64,000 nucleotides of DNA from Lotus japonicus (GCF_012489685.1 NC_080046.1:21327304-21391303), one strand, 5' to 3'. Counted from the first letter of the stretch, positions 1-11,385 are shown. Translations and numbers: made by a program. Notes: generated by a model not told the origin, from the sequence alone.

Positions 1-234
1 ATTTTAATTAGTAAATTAATAAATTGCTGATGTGGCAGAAATCAATTGGGTACATGTGTAAAACAAGTTTACACTGTCACTTCCTATTTTCTCTTTTAAA
101 AATAGAACATGTGAACATATTTAAATTTTATACTAGTGATCATCTTAAGAAAAACCATCAACTTTATAGCGAGGAAGGATGTAAAATATTCAATTATTTA
201 TAATTTAAAATCGTACATATATAAATTGATAAGT

Positions 235-1180
235 TTCTTTTTTTGGATTCATCGGAAAACTGACAAAAACAAGGAAACTACATGTAAGAAAACGAGTCCC
301 TCAAGATGAAATGTTCAACTTCCACCGGGGGTCTCTCAAGAATGTGTAAATCAATTGAACTAGCTATCCCACCCATATGAGCCAAACAATCAGCTGCCAT
401 ATTACATTCCCTGGGAACCCATTGTAAGTTCACCTTCCATTGTTGACGTAGTAATGAGGCTATCTCTCCTAACATTGGACAGAAACCATGGCTAGCTGTG
501 TTGTGTAGCTCTCTCAGAACCTCCTTACAATCCATTTCTGCTATTATATCTCTGTATCCATGTGCCCAAGCTATACGGAGACCATTACGAAGGGCTCTGC
601 TAGGAATGCATTTTCCCCTATACCCAAGGACACAAAGCCTCTAATCCAAACTCCATCTGGGCCACGTAAGAGTCCACCTCCCCCCACCTGATTGCTGCCT
701 CGCTTCCAACTCCCATCCGTATTCAGTTTTATGCTCCCTTGTGGGGGAGGTTGCCATATCTGACTTATGTAATTGTGCCCATGTGCTTCATTCTCTGGAC
801 ATAGTGATCTTAAAAAAAAACATCATGGTCAAAAGATAACTTGCGCCACACCTCCTCTACGCTCCAAATCTCATCCTCAAAGATTCCATTGTTTCTCCAT
901 TTCCATATACTCCATAAGCCTGCCACAAATAGAATGCTACGGCTCCCACATGCATGTTCCTTCACCCACTGGTTGAGGTTTTCAGTAAGGAAATTTTGCC
1001 AGCGTAAGGCTCCCATCCGAAGCCAAATTTCACGAGCATGAGGACAATCACGAAGGTAGTGTAATTCATCCTCCACTTGCATGGAGCAGCGACGACAATG
1101 AGGCGAGCTTGTCATCTTGCACTTGAAACGATTAGCATTGACTTGCAGGGAATTATGCAATATTAGCCAAATGAATTTTT
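235..1180 (-). pseudogene. 3' end of a LINE (non-LTR retrotransposon), zinc-binding and RNase H domains
   Basis: Reading the minus strand from about 1180, the translation gives a reverse-transcriptase zinc-binding domain: LHNSLQVNANRF, then CRRC, an E-x2-LH pair and RDC (about 1160-1010). This is followed by a W/K-rich linker and, after several frameshifts and stops between 800 and 540, an RNase H domain beginning KLNTDGSW and ending with EMDCKEVL and WVPRECNMAADCLAH (535-278). This order is typical of the C-terminus of plant L1-type LINE ORF2. It ends near 278 and is followed by a short tail with CCGATGAATCC and an A-run near 235-245, as at a LINE 3' end. The reverse transcriptase itself is missing, so the copy is 5'-truncated, as usual for LINEs. 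It is non-functional. The family assignment is firm; the exact 5' edge is not. Confidence 0.85.
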
Positions 1181-1793
1181 TTTCTCTTTCCAGAACCTTA
1201 ATTTTCCAGATAAAATTTATTTATCTTTAATTCCTAAATAGTATTAAAGTTTAGTCTTTTAATCTCATACTAGTACTTGTGAGAAGATGGTGTTATATGG
1301 AGAAAATTGAAGAAAAGGATTTAGGTTTAAAATTGGAAAATTGAAGAAGAGGCCCTATGCACATTTTACTGCCCGGGCAAGGCATGAATATTCATGACTA
1401 GCTCATTTGGCCAAAGTCCTTAAATAAATAACCTTCTATTTTTGCCTTCTTTGCACCTCTTTTCATATTCTTTTTCCTAAAAACAAAATAAATAAAAAAA
1501 CTAAAACCAAAAATAAATAAATAAATAACTTCTAAATCAACAAAAAATTTAAAAGGGAAAAAGATAGTGTCATGAAGTTAGGGTCATGTGCGACTTAATT
1601 TCCGATCTTTAAAAAAGAGTATTTAGCTCCTTAAACATTATAAAGTGTGCAAAATAATTGAACAAACGTGCCTGAGGAGGTGGTGGTTGGATCAAACTAC
1701 TTCACAAATGAGGAAGGGAACAATGGACTGGATCAACGAGTGAGTCTGGAGCGCGAGGGGCTGATCACCGGAGGTACTTGCAGGGACTGCGAT
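1181..1793. other. unassigned AT-rich stretch
   Basis: No convincing ORF or element boundary is visible. It holds A/T homopolymers, AAATAAAT-type simple sequence near 1490-1530, and a more GC-rich segment at 1670-1790 that could be the edge of a retroelement internal region but shows no protein motif I recognise. Confidence 0.4.
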
Positions 1794-2050
1794 TGTAACA
1801 TCCTGATCTGACGACTGACCTCACGGTAACAATACGAGTCTTTTCAGCGCGCTTTGTCCTCACTCGCACGCTTCTCGGAAAAACTTCTCAGGATGTCACC
1901 CATCATAATATTGCTCCAAGGCTAGCACACTTAACCATGGAGTTCTTATGAGTTGGGCTCCCGATCAAAACCTGACATACTATGTTGGACATATCCCGAA
2001 CCCTAGGGAAGCAACATAGTAACTTTCACCTCATTGGTGTCTTATAAACT
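1794..2050 (-). repeat. 5S-rRNA-like retroelement fragment (Cassandra-like)
   Basis: The minus strand from 1971 to 1884 resembles the 3' two-thirds of plant 5S rRNA: it contains GAACTCC, then GTTAAGTGTGCT, then GATGGGTGAC and a CCTGAGAAG tail, in the order found in 5S. The fragment is bounded on the left by TGTAACATCC at 1794, which reads as an LTR terminus. Cassandra terminal-repeat elements carry 5S-derived sequence in their LTRs, so this is the likeliest identity. The other terminus is not identified. Divergence from 5S is obvious, so it is not a functional 5S gene. Confidence 0.55.
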
Positions 2051-2111
2051 CAATATCACAGCTTAGCTCGACAGACCTATTCCTTAACAAGCTCTGGTTT
2101 TCTCAGCTAAA

Positions 2112-2123
2112 GCTCTGATACCA
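2112..2123 (-). other. primer-binding site next to LTR A (tRNA-iMet type)
   Basis: The minus strand reads TGGTATCAGAGC, which matches the complement of the plant initiator-Met tRNA 3' end. It lies three bases beyond the LTR end at 2127. The same LTR-end, spacer and PBS arrangement occurs at 36043-36065. A short gypsy-type leader continues to about 2050 on the minus strand. Confidence 0.85.
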
Positions 2124-2126
2124 CAA

Positions 2127-5100
2127 TTTAACGCCCCGATTTCTCGAGGGTCACTTTAGTAACCTTTATCCAAACTAAATATGCTGACTAAACTTTCAGA
2201 GTCCAAATATGCGAGTAACTTTTTTTTTTCAAAACATGCTCTAGCGAATACACGGTAATTACCCAATAATATATAACTTTATATCCAAAAGTATAGGTAC
2301 AGTTGAGTCTTCAAAAAGAAATATCAAAAGACTTACGCCCGACTAGCTTCCTGTGATCTCTACGCTGGATAGACCACCAAACGACACACATGGGGACCTA
2401 CCCTTCATCCGAACCCAAGAGAATACAAACTCATATGATCATCCTACAAGTTTCAAAAAGTGACGGTAAACTTTCTACCCAAAGGCTCAAGCCTTACACA
2501 AGACTCTATTCCTCTCTGAGGGATTCTCCTCAACGGTCGAACAATCGATCTTGAATAAGATCTGTAATAGGGTTCTAGCATCAGCAGACATGTAGTCAAA
2601 TTCACGAACGACTCACGGTGCACTTCACAGAACTCTGAGACAAAGCTATGTTACTTCATCAGATCATCATGGATCCTCCTCATCGGCAGCACCACTGCGC
2701 CTTCCCCAAAGCATGGTACTTGATCATGTCGTCGCCCATCACCTGGCAGTCGCTGGCCGCCCAAACACAAGCAATACATACAATGGCCTGCGAGAGTCAA
2801 CTTCCAGAATATAGGTATATATATATATATAATAGTAGGTCACACAGTATACACATAATCACATTTATACGTTTCACGCTCACACACGCAGATCTATCGA
2901 TCACGTGGCTTACGTAAAATATGAGGGTTGTCAATGACAAGCCTCTCCCACACATATAACAATTAAATAACATTTAGCTTATCTCAAGCATATCAAAACT
3001 CATAGTACATATAAGCTCAATCGACAACCCTAAGGTTAGTCTATATGCTCGTGCAAATGCAGTGCCACAGAGGCACATCAAATGATCCGGATATAAACGC
3101 CTGTTCCATGAGGTAGGCGGGACAACACTTAGTCGGTCTGATACCCACTCCAGTATCGACCTCTGACTAGTGAATGCCACTTAGTTGATACCCACTCCAG
3201 TATTAACATGGTTGATAACCTCTCCGTTATCAACATCTGAAGTTACGACCACTCCATCATCCTCAGAAAACAGGCATGGCCACTCCACCATCCTGACAAA
3301 ATGAATGCATGCATGATATGAATCATGGTTAGCCAAACAAACGGGAACACCCTCTCCAGTGTTCACGTCTATCTCTAAGAAAACAGTCATACTAAAAGAC
3401 CAAATCTAGATTCAACATCAACGGTTGCACTCCGCTCCAAGTGATCGAAGTTTACACAACGACAGGTTACTCCACTCCAAGTAACCGTGTCGTCGAGTCT
3501 CGTCTTTCTTTTCTCAAAAATCATCAAAGAAAGTCCCCCATTGAAATTTTCTTTTCTATAAAGAATTGATTGAAGTCCCTTTGAAAGTATCCTTCTCATT
3601 CTTTAAAAGTTTTGCAATGCAAATAAACTCTCTTTTAATTTACAAAATATGTGTACCCCTTGATTATTTATGAAATTTTTTAAGTAAATCATGAATAGGT
3701 TTGTTCCTTTTCGAAAACTTTGGTAAATTAAATAAAAGATCCCACCCTGTATAAATCTTTTTGAGAAAACCTCTTGATCGAAAACCACAGTAGATCTAAA
3801 CCATAGTTAGAGTCTCCTCTAACCGACACTCGGAAAAACCCTCCTGTTACACAAGCGATATGCCGTTAATAGATAATCAAATATGATAATGAAAGTACAA
3901 ACATCATCACAACAAGTCATTTTATCAAATAGCAAGCATCCAGGTACTCTCACAACAATCATATAACATATATTCAATGATATAAATAGCCTAAGAGAAT
4001 AATCCCCACAACAAGCATATAGCATATATTCAATATATAAATAGCCGAAGAGAAGTGCCCTCACCTTAGCCACTTTCCTTCCAAAGTTGCGACTCTGATC
4101 CGATCACGTCATCACTCCTCGTACTGGCTCGTTTTCTTTCATTCTTTAGCCCCGACACGTACGCATTCTCGCTCTTCATATCCTTAGAAAATTAATTGCT
4201 TTAAAAAAATGTTAAACTTCAAGATCCTATCTTCCGCTCCCAAAACTTAAGAATCTCTCACTCAAAACAAACACTTAAAAATTTTCACCACAAACTAATA
4301 ACTCAAAACACTATTCTTTATACTTCCAAATCTTCTCTACATTTCCGTTGGTTACCATTCTCATATGCGGCTTGCCAACTCTTTTATAGTGCAATGTCTT
4401 TGATTTTTTTAATTGGCCACCTCATGCTTACTAGACCCCTAGCTTTGCCAGATGAAAAATTCGATGCCTCCACGTAAAATTATCAATCCTTGTCACACTT
4501 ACCATGCACTCAGGTTCAGCCACCTCATGCTTTAAACATTTACCATGCAATCTGGTTAAGCCACCTCATGCTTAAACACTTACCATGCAATCTTCCTTGT
4601 TACGTTTTCTGGCTAGCTATTGTTGCTTCCTTTCTTAATACATATATATTGATTTGAGTAGTGTAGGATTTAACTCATAGAGTTAAGAGAAAAATATATG
4701 GATAATATATTATTATATCCAAAGTTATGAAAAACTATATGATATAGTTTAAAATCACTATAAGCAAAATTAAGTGATCAAGTGTAGAAGTGTTAACAAG
4801 TTAGATATACATATATATCTATTCTTACACTTCGTAGTATTCTTCTTCTTCTATTTTACTTTTTATTTTCTATTCTTCCCTCACAAACTGAATTGGTCTC
4901 TTACTATTCTTTTATCATTTCCTATTCTTCTTCCACAAATTGAATTGGTCCTTACGTGATCTTTTCTTTCTTTCTTTTTACTTTGTTTTTTCTCTTTCTT
5001 TTTTACTAATAATATTAATAATACTTCATTTATATAAAGCACACAGGGTACAAAGAACATATCATCTTAAGCTTAATCGCGCTTATCGCTCTTAAGCCGA

Positions 5101-5145
5101 TAAATATCTAATTAATTAAACGCTTAATCTTACCTGGGTCTTACA
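2127..5145 (-). repeat. long LTR A (Ty3/gypsy, Tekay-like), minus orientation
   Basis: On the minus strand the LTR starts TGTAAGACCC at 5145 and ends GGGGCGTTAAA at 2127, about 3019 bp. It is preceded by a polypurine tract and followed by a tRNA-iMet PBS, so it is flanked by internal sequence on both sides. That is not a normal single-element arrangement and suggests recombination or a truncated tandem. It is a close inverted copy of LTR B (11800-14829). It contains a hairpin array, two diverged ~55-bp direct repeats near 4495-4600 with GCATGAGGTGGC cores, and a 19-codon ORF at 2739-2680. LTRs of this length are typical of Tekay/Del chromoviruses, but the family call rests on length, PBS and the related copy beside the pol gene at 36462. 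Confidence 0.8.
3135..3486 (-). repeat. hairpin array in LTR A, constant loop and variable stems
   Basis: On the plus strand the loop CCACTCCA (TGGAGTGG in LTR orientation) or a close variant recurs eight times. Flanking stems include GGTTACT/AGTAACC, CACT/AGTG, GAACAC/GTGTTC, ATGG/CCAT, GTTGATAA/TTATCAAC and GATAC/GTATC with an outer GGTC/GACC. Stem sequence changes from unit to unit while complementarity is kept. This is the inverted counterpart of the array at 13438-13815. Confidence 0.8.
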
Positions 5146-5555
5146 TTACTACCCCCCTAAAAGGGAGTTTCGCCCTCGAAACTCGGAGTCAGAGAAAGCT
5201 TGGGAGTACCATCCCCCTCTGGTTTCCTTCCAACTCACTTGTAGCGTTAGTATGCGTCCCAAAACCTAGGAGATGTCACAATAAATTCACCTTAAGGTGA
5301 CATAAAAGATAAAATTAACACTTACATCTCTAGCAATCATCTTAAATTAAGCCTAGATATCACGGTCATGTTGTTGCTCTAGGCACCATGATCCAAATCC
5401 TAGCTCAAACGCGTACATGATCGGTCTCGTAGGTGTCGTCATACTCTCACATCAACAACCCAACCATGAAACATACATCCATTTATCATCATGCTAATAC
5501 CATTCAAAACTCATCACAAGGCTTCTTTAGCCAACAATCTCTAATCCGATATCAC
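5146..5555 (-). other. gypsy internal 3' fragment with polypurine tract (part 1)
   Basis: Next to LTR A the minus strand reads AAACTCCC and then TTTTAGGGGGGTAG, a polypurine tract, preceded by GTTTCGAGGGCG. The same GTTTCGAGGGCGAAACT and purine run follow the gypsy pol gene at 39543-39575, so this is the 3' non-coding end of a related element. The stretch is interrupted at 5555 by LARD copy 1 and resumes at 11386. No coding domain is recognisable. Confidence 0.6.
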
Positions 5556-6814
5556 TGATAAGCGCATAATTGATACACTTTACGTGTGTCTTTCTAAGCT
5601 TCATTATATAAATTTTTGTGCTTAATTGTTATGACTTAGCCATGTTTTGACCATTAGTGTTTATTTGGATTATTCATGGAAAAGAGCTTAATTCTACACT
5701 TTTAGTTTCTATGACTGTTTTTCTAGAACAGATTTAATACGGAGCTAGAAATATCAAAATAAGGCCCATAATATGTCGTTGGAAAGCTAACTCGAAGCCC
5801 TACAACTTTCATGTTCAGCACAATTGAAGAACAAGCCTCTAACATGGTCAAAATGGCCTTGCAAAGTTGCTGTCGCTAATCTTGCGAGTCTGGAACAGTC
5901 TGCACTAAAATGACCATATCTTGGCCTACAGAACTCCGAATTAGGATCTGATTGAAGGCCCGCGAAGCTGGCTTAAAGACCTACAACTATTATGTTTACC
6001 TCAGTTGAAGATTCAAACTTATTGTGGGACCCACGAATGTCTGATTGTTCAGCAGCTTACTCCTTTATTTGGGCCCGATTTTGTGAAGATTTAGAAAAGA
6101 TTTAGATAACAAAGATTGTTACTTGATGAACAAGTTTATTTATTAGTATAAATAAGTGAGTTTAGGCTTTTGTTAGACATCACCACCTCACCACATCTCA
6201 CCATCACCTCCTCCACATTCTCCTAATATCTCTCTCAATCTTTTCTAGAATGAGTTGCTAAACTCCCTAGTTAGTCTTAGGATTTTTAATATTCTTGTGT
6301 TTGCAAACTTGAGGTTCTGTTCTTAATGCAAATTTCTTTCTTTATTAATTCTTTTCATCTCTATTTCTGATCTAGGGTTTGCTTAATTCCTTAGGTTTAG
6401 GAATAAGAGTTGATGCATATTCGCTTAGTTCATGTTAGTTCGTAACTGTTTCTTAATCGCTTAGTTTAGGAAACTGTGAATTAATTTCCGCTAAGTTAAT
6501 TAGTTCTCACGAATTAGGGAATTGATAAGGAAGAATTAATCTTTTGTAACCAATGAAGGTTTGTTGACTTTGTTCCACTTGAATGTTATAATCCGAGGAC
6601 TAACACTTTCTTTTATCTGAATTAAATCTCTTTTAATTTCTGTTTGTTACCTTCTATCAAATCAATCGAAAAATCCCCTTTTTAATTGCTTTATTTTACT
6701 CTAATATCAATTAATAATTTATCAAGTCCTTGTGAGATCGATCCTGGTGTTCATCACCTTGTACTGCATTCAAAGCAGAATACTTTGGCACGCATCACGA
6801 CAGTGCGTTCGTCA
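5556..6814 (+). repeat. 5' LTR of LARD copy 1
   Basis: 1259 bp, starting TGATAAGCGC and ending GTGCGTTCGTCA. A TATA box (TATAAATA, 6147-6154) precedes a CACCACCTCACC-rich stretch and a T-rich leader, a plausible U3/R boundary. Homologous to 10142-11380, and in reverse to 46321-47564 and 60395-61643. Confidence 0.9.
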
Positions 6815-6817
6815 AAT

Positions 6818-6835
6818 TGGCGCCGATGCCGGGGA
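6818..6835 (+). other. PBS of LARD copy 1 (tRNA-Asp-like)
   Basis: TGGCGCCGATGCCGGGGA begins three bases after the LTR. It differs at one position from the TGGCGCCGTTGCCGGGGA complement commonly seen in Athila/Tat-lineage elements. Confidence 0.8.
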
Positions 6836-6842
6836 CTTCGGT

Positions 6843-7420
6843 GATTATTAATTGTTTTTAGAGTATTTTTATTTATTTTTTTTGTTTTATTTATTTTATT
6901 TTCGTTTTTATAAAAAAAAAGGGCTAGCGGTTAGGATTAGATTTTTTTATATATTAGATTTTTTTTATTTAATAGATTGTTGGTTGTTTTTATTTTATAT
7001 CTATATCTTATATATCTATCTCATATCTTTTATATCTATCTCATATCTTCTAATTCTCTTTCTTATCTTTTATTTTTATATCACTATCTCTTTCTTATTT
7101 CCCTATCTTTTCTCTCTTTTATTTTATTTTGCTATCTTTTCTATCTTCTTTCCCTTCTTTTATTATTCTCATTATTATTAGTACTAGATTTTTTTTACTA
7201 ACTTTTTTTTCTTTGTTTTATTGTTGCAGGTCTCGTTCAATTTTTTGTTTTCTTTATTATTTTTTTTTACTAACGTTGAACTCGTTTTTTTTTACTAACT
7301 TGATTTTTTTTTCTCTTTTCCACTAACGTTTGTGTTTGTGTTTTTGTTTTGTTTTTTTGTTTTTTTTTGTGGTGAAAAAAAAAACGAACACAAGTGTTAG
7401 TTTGTGGAGTTTTTGCAGTG
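6843..7420 (+). repeat. pyrimidine-rich leader of LARD copy 1
   Basis: A very T-rich tract with TATCTATCTCATATCTTT-type simple repeats between the PBS and the coding start, ending TTTTTGCAG just before the ATG at 7421. It looks like the 3' side of a leader intron (long pyrimidine tract plus CAG). Copy 2 has the purine complement at 59800-60360. The ORFs that cross it are low-complexity artefacts. Confidence 0.6.
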
Positions 7421-8652
7421 ATGGAAGCTAAACTTGATAAGCTAGAAGCCAAACTCGACGAGCTACAATTTTCTGTTATACAAATGTTGCTCAAAAGCTA
7501 TCAACAACATTTTGAGTCACCTCAATGTTATCCACAAGAGAATTTTGAAAATATTTGGTGTGACCCACCTTGCTATCATCCACAAAGGCAATTCCAGCAG
7601 CCTATTTATTCACCACCATGCTACTATCCGCAAGAGGAATTTCAATATCCATTTCATGATCCACATCATTCACAGGAGGAATTTCATCAACCTTGGAATG
7701 ATCCACCCCAATTTCTGGAAGACATTTCAAAGCAATATGAAGCAAACCAAGCCCAGTTTCAACAACCTCGACACGAGGAACCTTCCATATTGCAAGAAAT
7801 TCAAGACATGTTGAACCAAATGTCTGCAAATCTCAATGCAAATGCTAATCAACACCTGCAAGATACTGCGAATTTACAAGCTCCAGTTAACGAGCTAGTT
7901 GCACGCGCTCCCACATTGCAACATGAAGCTGATGCAGAGATTGATGATGAAGTTAATCTTGTGTTGATACTCATCTTGATGCTAGCACTGATGGTTCTGG
8001 TGATGTTAATGAGTTTGAAGTCGATGTTGCTTCTGATGCTAATTCTAATGATGATGACAACAAACAAGAAATATATCTCCCTCTTCCACATAGAACTTAT
8101 GAGAGTGAGAAGATTTATCCTAGTGAAGAAGAAAATAAGTTGTTGGATGATTTCAAGAAGTGTTTTGCAGTGGATGAAGTTAAGAAGATGGATGTAGAAT
8201 GTGGATCTAAATTAGCAATTTTTCCACATGAGCCGCTTTTAATTAATCTAGATATTTTTGAAAAAGTCGTGCTTATTGGAGACTCTGTTGATTGCAAGGA
8301 GTCAATTTCCATGGAGGAATATGTTTTGAAACCTCTACCGAAGCCTCCAGACAAAGAGTTGATTGTTGAATGTACTGATTTTTCATTTACTCTTATTTCA
8401 GGTGGTACACATGCTTGGGAAAAGTTTTCACTCAAACTGAACATTGTCATGAGTCATGCTGAAGGTGCTAGAGAACAGTTTGAGTTTGTTAAGATTGTTG
8501 TAGATGAGATCCCTCCAAAGCCACCTGACTTGTGGATTGTCGTTGTTGTGCCTCAAGACTATGAGCTTCCTCTTAATGCAAGGCCTCCACCGGACCCAGG
8601 TGATAGCAGTTTCAGAGCATTACCAGGTTTCATGCCTAGCCAGCTCCATTGA
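7421..8652 (+). pseudogene. LARD ORF, Gag-linker-like plus conserved domain of unknown function
   Basis: The ATG at 7421 opens with MEAKLDKLEAKLDEL, a short coiled coil. A Q/Y/P-rich segment follows with repeats of the CYPQENFENI type, then LQHEADAEIDDEV. One base is missing near 7957-7960 compared with copy 2, so the reading frame changes and continues as an acidic region, EEENKLLDDFKKCF, KELIVECTDFSF, HAWEKFSLKLN and PPKPPDLW, ending LPGFMPSQL with TGA at 8650-8652. Without the lesion the protein would be about 410 residues. Copy 2 also keeps a segment resembling the linker after Gag in Athila/Tat polyproteins (SLEELVKQF and NLTNQLGHMA). I do not recognise the C-terminal half. No catalytic motif is visible. 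Confidence 0.7.
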
Positions 8653-8719
8653 TCCCTGGTTTTTCCTATCCCTTCTCTTTTCTTACACTTGTCTAATTTA
8701 TTTGATGATTTGTGCCTCA

Positions 8720-8755
8720 CATTGTGGACAATGTGTGATTTAAGTGTGGGGGTGG
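8720..8755 (+). other. internal PPT-like motif with adjoining palindrome
   Basis: CATTGTGGACAATG (6-bp arms) is followed by TTAAGTGTGGGGGTGGG. The core TTAAGTGTGGGGGT is identical to the terminal polypurine tract at 10125. A dyad followed by AAGTGTGGGGG downstream of the coding region is characteristic of Athila-type elements. Confidence 0.6.
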
Positions 8756-8769
8756 GAATCTTATTTAGG

Positions 8770-10124
8770 AGTAGTAGAACCTCAGTTAGGATAGTTTGCA
8801 ATTTTATTTTAATTTATTTGCTTTGTTTTTATTCTTTTCAATAAAAGAGTTCACACTTTTTCAATGAGTTTTAGAGATGCTGAGTTTGTGAGCGCAATAT
8901 AACCACTTTTCTGCTAAGTTTCAAGTCTCTTTTTGAATGAAGTTGCTTGTATTTTGAGTTCATCATGATTTGCATTGAGAACTGATTTGTTGGATTCACT
9001 GTGTTATATGCTTGCCATGTGAGACTACCTTGTGAGATTTTGGACCAAACACTTGAATGGTAATGTCTTTGCCATGATTCTCTTCTTTCTTGTGTGATTT
9101 CCTCATGTTTATATGCACTGCAGAACTTGACTTGATTCTGACTAAAATTGTTGTTTATGTGTATACATTGAAGTGATAAGGCATTCTTTTTCAATAAGCT
9201 ATTGGCCTAAAAAGCTTACCTTGCATGTTTTAACCTTTGTTTTAGCCCCTTTGAGCATAATATCTCCATTCTTTTGTAGCTCATTATAAGCCTAAGTGAA
9301 AAATAATGATGATACCTTACCTTAGGAAATGTAAGAGCTTTGGAATTGACTTGGGAATGAGTATTCAACAAGTGCGGGGGTGATTTATTTGAATGCATGG
9401 TCTAAGTTGCTCAAAAGAGGTGCCTTCCTTGAGGATCAATTGTAAGCAAGCTGAAAAGAAGTTGAAAGAAAAAAAAAGGAAAAATATGCAAATGTCAAAA
9501 AAGAAAAAGAAAGAAAAAAAGAGAAGTTACAAAGTGAAGGAAGGTACTAAAGAAAGAAAAGGAAGTGGAAGTTGAAAAAATGAAGTTGTAAAAGGAAGAA
9601 TGTGTTAATTCTTGGGGTTGTGAGTAAGTTTAATTTGAATTTTTCCCCATTGCTCTTATTTTTCCTAAGGTTTTAACTCTGAATATCTTTCATAAATCCT
9701 TCCTTGACCTTAGCCTCATTACAACCTTCAAAAGTCCTTTGATCTTTGTATGCATTTGTTCAATTTAATTGGTGTGTTAGAATCTTGTCAAGCCTATGAT
9801 AGATGCATGTTTTCATGAGATGAGGAGAGTTGCTTAAGCATGATTAAACACAAGCCCAAACACTTGAGAGTAGAGAGTATAACACTTGCATCCAACTTTG
9901 ATGTTCTATTTGAAATTTCTTGTTGGCTTGGAATGTAGGTGATGGAATCTAATTTGTCTAATCTTTGTGGAAAATGAAGTGGTTGTTTTCTTGCTCATAA
10001 ATCTGAATTTCTACCTCTCAAAGATAAGTGTGAGCTGAGTTTTTATGTTTTAGGAAGTACTTGTTATCATAATTGATTTTCTGAATCTTCTTTGAAGTTA
10101 AGTTTTGCCCAGGAGTGCAAAAGG
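8770..10124 (+). other. 3' non-coding region of LARD copy 1
   Basis: About 1.35 kb with no coherent ORF. It includes an A/G-rich run at 9455-9600 and is conserved along its length in copy 2 (47581-48930, minus), so it is a real part of the element and not random flank. Confidence 0.6.
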
Positions 10125-10140
10125 TTAAGTGTGGGGGTAT
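10125..10140 (+). other. terminal polypurine tract of LARD copy 1
   Basis: TTAAGTGTGGGGGTAT lies immediately before the 3' LTR start at 10142. Confidence 0.8.
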
Positions 10141-10141
10141 T

Positions 10142-11380
10142 TGATAAGCGCATAATTGATACACTTTACGTGTGTCTTTCTAAGCTTCATTATATACATT
10201 TTTGTGCTTAATTGTTATGACTTAGCCATGTTTTGACCATTAGTGTTTATTTGGATTATTCATGGAAAAGAGCTTAATTCTACACTTTTAGTTTCTATGA
10301 CTGTTTTGCTAGAACAGATTGACTACGGAGCTAGAAATATCTAAATAAGGCCCATAATATGTCGTTGGAAAGTTAACTCGAAGCCCTACAACTTTCATGT
10401 TCAGCACAATTGAAGAACAAGCCTCTAACATGGTCAAAATGGCCTTGCAAAGTTGCTGTCGCTAATCCTGCGAGTCTGGAACAGTCTGCACTAAAATGAC
10501 CATATCTTGGGCTACAGAACTCCGAATTAGGATCTGATTGAAGGCCCGCGAAGCTGGCTTAAAGACCTACATCTATTATGTTTACCTTAGTTGAAGATTC
10601 AAACTTATTGTGGGACCCACGAATGTCTGATTGTTCAGCAGCTTACTCCTTTCTTGGGGCCCGATTTTGTGAAGATTTAGAAAACAAAGATTGTTACTTG
10701 ATGAACAAGTTTATTTATTAGTATAAATAAGTGAGTTTAGGCTTTTGTTAGACATCACCACCTCACCACATCTCACCATCACCTCCTCCACATTCTCCTA
10801 ATATCTCTCTCCATCTTTTCTAGTATGAGTTGCTAAACTCCCTAGTTAGTCTTAGGATTTTTAATATTCTTGTGTTTGCAAACTTGAGGTTCTGTTCTTA
10901 ATGCAAATTTCTTTCTTTGTTAATTCTTTTCATCTCTATTTCTGATCTAGGGTTTGCTTAATTCCTTAGGTTTAGGAATAAGAGTTGATGCATGTTCGCT
11001 TAGTTCATGTTAGTTCGTAACTGTTTCTTAATCGGTTAGTTTAGGAAACTGTGAATTAATTTCCGCTTAGTTAATTAGTTCTCAAGAATTAGGGAATTGA
11101 TAAGGAAGAATTAATCTTTTGTAACCAATGAAGGTTTGTTCCACTTGAATGTTATAATCCGAGGACTAACACTTTCTTTTATCTAAATTAAATCTCTTTT
11201 AATTTCTGTTTGTTACCTTCTATCAAATCAATCGAAAAACCCCCTTTTTAATTGCTTTATTTTACTCTAATATCAATTAATAATTTATCAAGTCCTTGTG
11301 AGATCGATCCTGGTGTTCATCACCTTGTACTGCATTCAAAGCAAAATACTTTGGCACGCATCACGACAGTGCGTTCGTCA
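10142..11380 (+). repeat. 3' LTR of LARD copy 1
   Basis: 1239 bp with the same termini as the 5' LTR. It lacks 10 bp of the 5' LTR near 10680 and 9 bp near 11140. It is followed directly by the ATCAC target duplication. Confidence 0.9.
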
Positions 11381-11385
11381 ATCAC

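Larger units (their letters stand above)
5556..11380 (+). mobile_element. LARD copy 1: non-autonomous Athila/Tat-like LTR element
   Basis: A complete structure of 5825 bp. It has two LTRs (5556-6814 and 10142-11380), a PBS resembling the complement of tRNA-Asp, a terminal polypurine tract, and a perfect 5-bp target duplication ATCAC at 5551-5555 and 11381-11385. The interior encodes one protein related to a Gag-linker but no protease, reverse transcriptase, RNase H or integrase, so movement must have depended on an autonomous relative. The two LTRs differ by roughly two dozen substitutions and a few short indels, indicating an insertion of moderate age. It sits in the gypsy fragment between the inverted LTRs A and B. 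A second copy of the family is at 46321-61643. Confidence 0.9.

Noticed and set aside
6852..7326. Long hydrophobic-looking ORFs (up to 109 codons, F/L/Y/I-rich)
   Set aside because: They lie in a T-rich simple-sequence leader of the LARD element; composition alone explains the 'membrane protein' look.
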